Assembly: GCA_028692205.1 (NCBI GenBank)
Contig: JAQUXV010000035.1
Span: 1 to 12,232, forward strand
Reading direction: 5' to 3'
From: Eubacteriales bacterium
Lineage (GTDB): Bacteria > Bacillota_A > Clostridia > Christensenellales > Aristaeellaceae
Length of the DNA stretch: 12,232 nucleotides
Positions 11,252 to 12,232 of this stretch are shown here, in pieces. How positions within the stretch are numbered: position 1 is the first letter of the stretch; each line of letters opens with the position of its first letter. A model generated the notes under the pieces. That model did no database searches, had not been told where the DNA came from, and worked only from the letters and a program-made list of their open reading frames with translations. Position numbers and translations under genes: made by a program.

Positions 11252-11688
11252 GCTGGACGATTCGACAGGCTACGCCGGAGGATGCGGAGCCGATTTGCCA
11301 CATCACGCAAAACGCGCTCGGGTACGAATGCTCGCCGGAGCTGGCGCGTCGGCGCATTGCAGAGATTGTGCAAAAAGATACGGAAAGGATTTTCATTGCG
11401 GTTCGGGAGGACGGTTTTATCGGCGGTTATCTGCAAGCGGCTGATTACGGCACCGTCTATACGGAAAACCAGAAGAACATCCTTGCGCTGGCTGTTGACG
11501 AATCCTGCCGGGGGCTTGGCTTGGGCAGAATGCTGTTAAAAGCCGTTGAAAGCTGGGCTCAGGCCTGCGGCTGTGAAGCCGTGCGACTGGTTTCCAGCTT
11601 TCCAAGGGCAAACGCGCATCAGTTCTATCTGCATTGCGGATACAGCCTTCGGAAAGAGCAGAAAAACTTTATCAAGCACTTTGCCTGA
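11248..11688 (+). CDS. GNAT family N-acetyltransferase
   Basis: A 146-residue acetyltransferase that moves an acetyl group from acetyl-CoA to an unknown amine. The opening T-I-R-Q-A-T-P-E-D-A is a common GNAT start. The acetyl-CoA pyrophosphate-binding motif R-G-L-G-L-G-R lies at 88-94 after the beta-4 strand ILALAV (78-83), and motif B, H-Q-F-Y-L-H-C-G-Y, at 124-132. The start is TTG at 11248, whose TTGA overlaps the stop of the VOC gene, with GGAGG (11236-11240) seven bases upstream, so translation is probably coupled. Last gene of the yitT unit, ending in a strong terminator. The VOC partner might act on the same small molecule; this is only suggested by the tight coupling. Confidence 0.92.
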   Translation: MSWTIRQATPEDAEPICHITQNALGYECSPELARRRIAEIVQKDTERIFIAVREDGFIGGYLQAADYGTVYTENQKNILALAVDESCRGLGLGRMLLKAVESWAQACGCEAVRLVSSFPRANAHQFYLHCGYSLRKEQKNFIKHFA

Positions 11689-11704
11689 ACATTATTTTAG
11701 ATTA

Positions 11705-11743
11705 CAAAAGCGCTGCGACGGCTCAATCGTCACGGCGCTTTTG
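11705..11743. terminator. Bidirectional terminator between the GNAT gene and the UPF0210 gene
   Basis: A 16-position stem with one C-A mismatch and one G-U, 11705-11720 with 11728-11743, and a 7-base loop. A and T runs at its base give TTTT on either strand, as wanted between convergent genes. Its base resembles that of the fluC terminator (AAAAGCGCTG ... GCGCTTTT). Confidence 0.85.
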
Positions 11744-11781
11744 CATGTCGGCTTTATAACTTGCCGGTTCGCTGCCCTCTT

Positions 11782-12232
11782 TTAGTTCTTCAGGCTGTGA
11801 AGCGGCGCGGGGATTCGCCCGCCGCGCTGTATAAAGGCGTCGTTAGAGAAGGTATTTACCTTCATAATGGGCGCGTAACCGAACAACCCGCCAAAATTGA
11901 CCGTCTCCCCCGCCTTTTTGCCGTATGCGGGGATCACGCGAACCGCGGTAGTCTTATTGTTCACCATACCAATTGCCGCTTCATCCGCGATGATGCCGGA
12001 TATTGCGTTTGCGGTCGTATCCCCGGGTATGGCGATCATATCCAGCCCCACGGAGCAAACGCAAGTCATGGCTTCTAGCTTTTCAATGCTCAGGCAGCCC
12101 GCGGTTGCGGCCTCGATCATGCCGATATCCTCGCTAACGGGGATGAATGCGCCGCTCAAACCGCCCACGTGGCTGGACGCCATTACGCCGCCCTTCTTCA
12201 CCATGTCGTTAAGCATGGCAAGCGCGGCGGTG
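11782..12232 (-). CDS. UPF0210/PFL family protein, C-terminal third (partial)
   Basis: The last 150 or so codons of a protein that continues past the right edge. The ending [14 protein letters not shown] is the hallmark of the UPF0210 (PFL/DUF711) family, along with the glycine-rich [13 protein letters not shown] and I-P-G-D-T-T stretches. Full-length members are about 450 residues, cytosolic, and structurally related to glycyl-radical pyruvate formate-lyase folds, but their reaction is unknown. In many Bacillota the gene follows one for a small ACT-domain protein (UPF0237), which would then lie just right of this window. Reading is open to the edge (T-A-A-L-A before the first internal Met at 12216), so that Met is not the start. 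Confidence 0.92.
   Translation of the reverse strand, partial: TAALAMLNDMVKKGGVMASSHVGGLSGAFIPVSEDIGMIEAATAGCLSIEKLEAMTCVCSVGLDMIAIPGDTTANAISGIIADEAAIGMVNNKTTAVRVIPAYGKKAGETVNFGGLFGYAPIMKVNTFSNDAFIQRGGRIPAPLHSLKN

Noticed and set aside
1..12232. Mobile element, defence system, CRISPR or biosynthetic cluster
   Set aside because: I looked for transposase or integrase genes, direct-repeat arrays, terminal inverted repeats and restriction or toxin genes and found none; the tRNA genes show no attachment-site duplication.

Overview
The window looks like ordinary, gene-dense chromosome from a low-to-mid GC Gram-positive anaerobe, most likely a member of the Clostridia (Oscillospirales-like). The evidence is strong AAAGGAGG-type ribosome binding sites, consensus sigma-A promoters (several with an extended TGn -10), TTG start codons, CCA-encoding tRNA genes, and a gene set typical of Bacillota: class I fructose-bisphosphate aldolase of the Staphylococcus type, YitT, YfcC, UPF0210/PFL and FluC/CrcB. 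The exact taxon is inference. I see no insertion sequence, phage gene, CRISPR array or toxin-antitoxin pair.

Layout. 1-334: the first codons of a minus-strand gene (signal-peptide-like) that runs off the left edge, preceded by a promoter and two copies of the palindrome TTGTATACAA. 335-1429: a Cys-rich DUF3795-type protein (-) divergent from a 2H phosphoesterase (+). 1511-2247: tRNA-Trp with promoter and terminator, then fluC/crcB ending in tandem terminators. 2248-3534: an intergenic stretch with interleaved inverted repeats, then a Gfo/Idh/MocA oxidoreductase whose -10 is covered by a 17-bp palindrome. 3711-6586: a one-Cys thiol peroxidase Bcp (-), an NRAMP manganese transporter MntH (+) and a class I aldolase Fda (+). 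6595-8249: a YfcC-family carboxylate/amino-acid carrier (-). 8321-8760: tRNA-Val(CAC) and a small basic protein behind its terminator (-). 8806-9699: NudC (+). 9854-11743: an operon yitT - VOC protein - GNAT acetyltransferase (+). 11782-12232: the C-terminal third of a UPF0210/PFL protein (-), cut by the right edge.

The most interesting signal is at 4252-4266, between bcp and mntH. CTATAATCATTATAC matches the known Bacillus PerR box (TTATAATNATTATAA) except at its two outermost bases. The two halves of the palindrome also form the -10 elements of two face-to-face promoters. If real, one peroxide-sensing (PerR/Fur-family) repressor would control a thiol peroxidase on one side and a manganese importer on the other. 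The importer is followed by a metal-independent aldolase, so the locus would be a compact peroxide/metal-sparing module. Other regulatory signals worth checking are the TTGTATACAA pair, the TGGTAT-N5-ATACCA palindrome, and the small basic gene with no visible promoter downstream of the tRNA-Val terminator. Nothing here demonstrates a new biological system; the leads are regulatory hypotheses.
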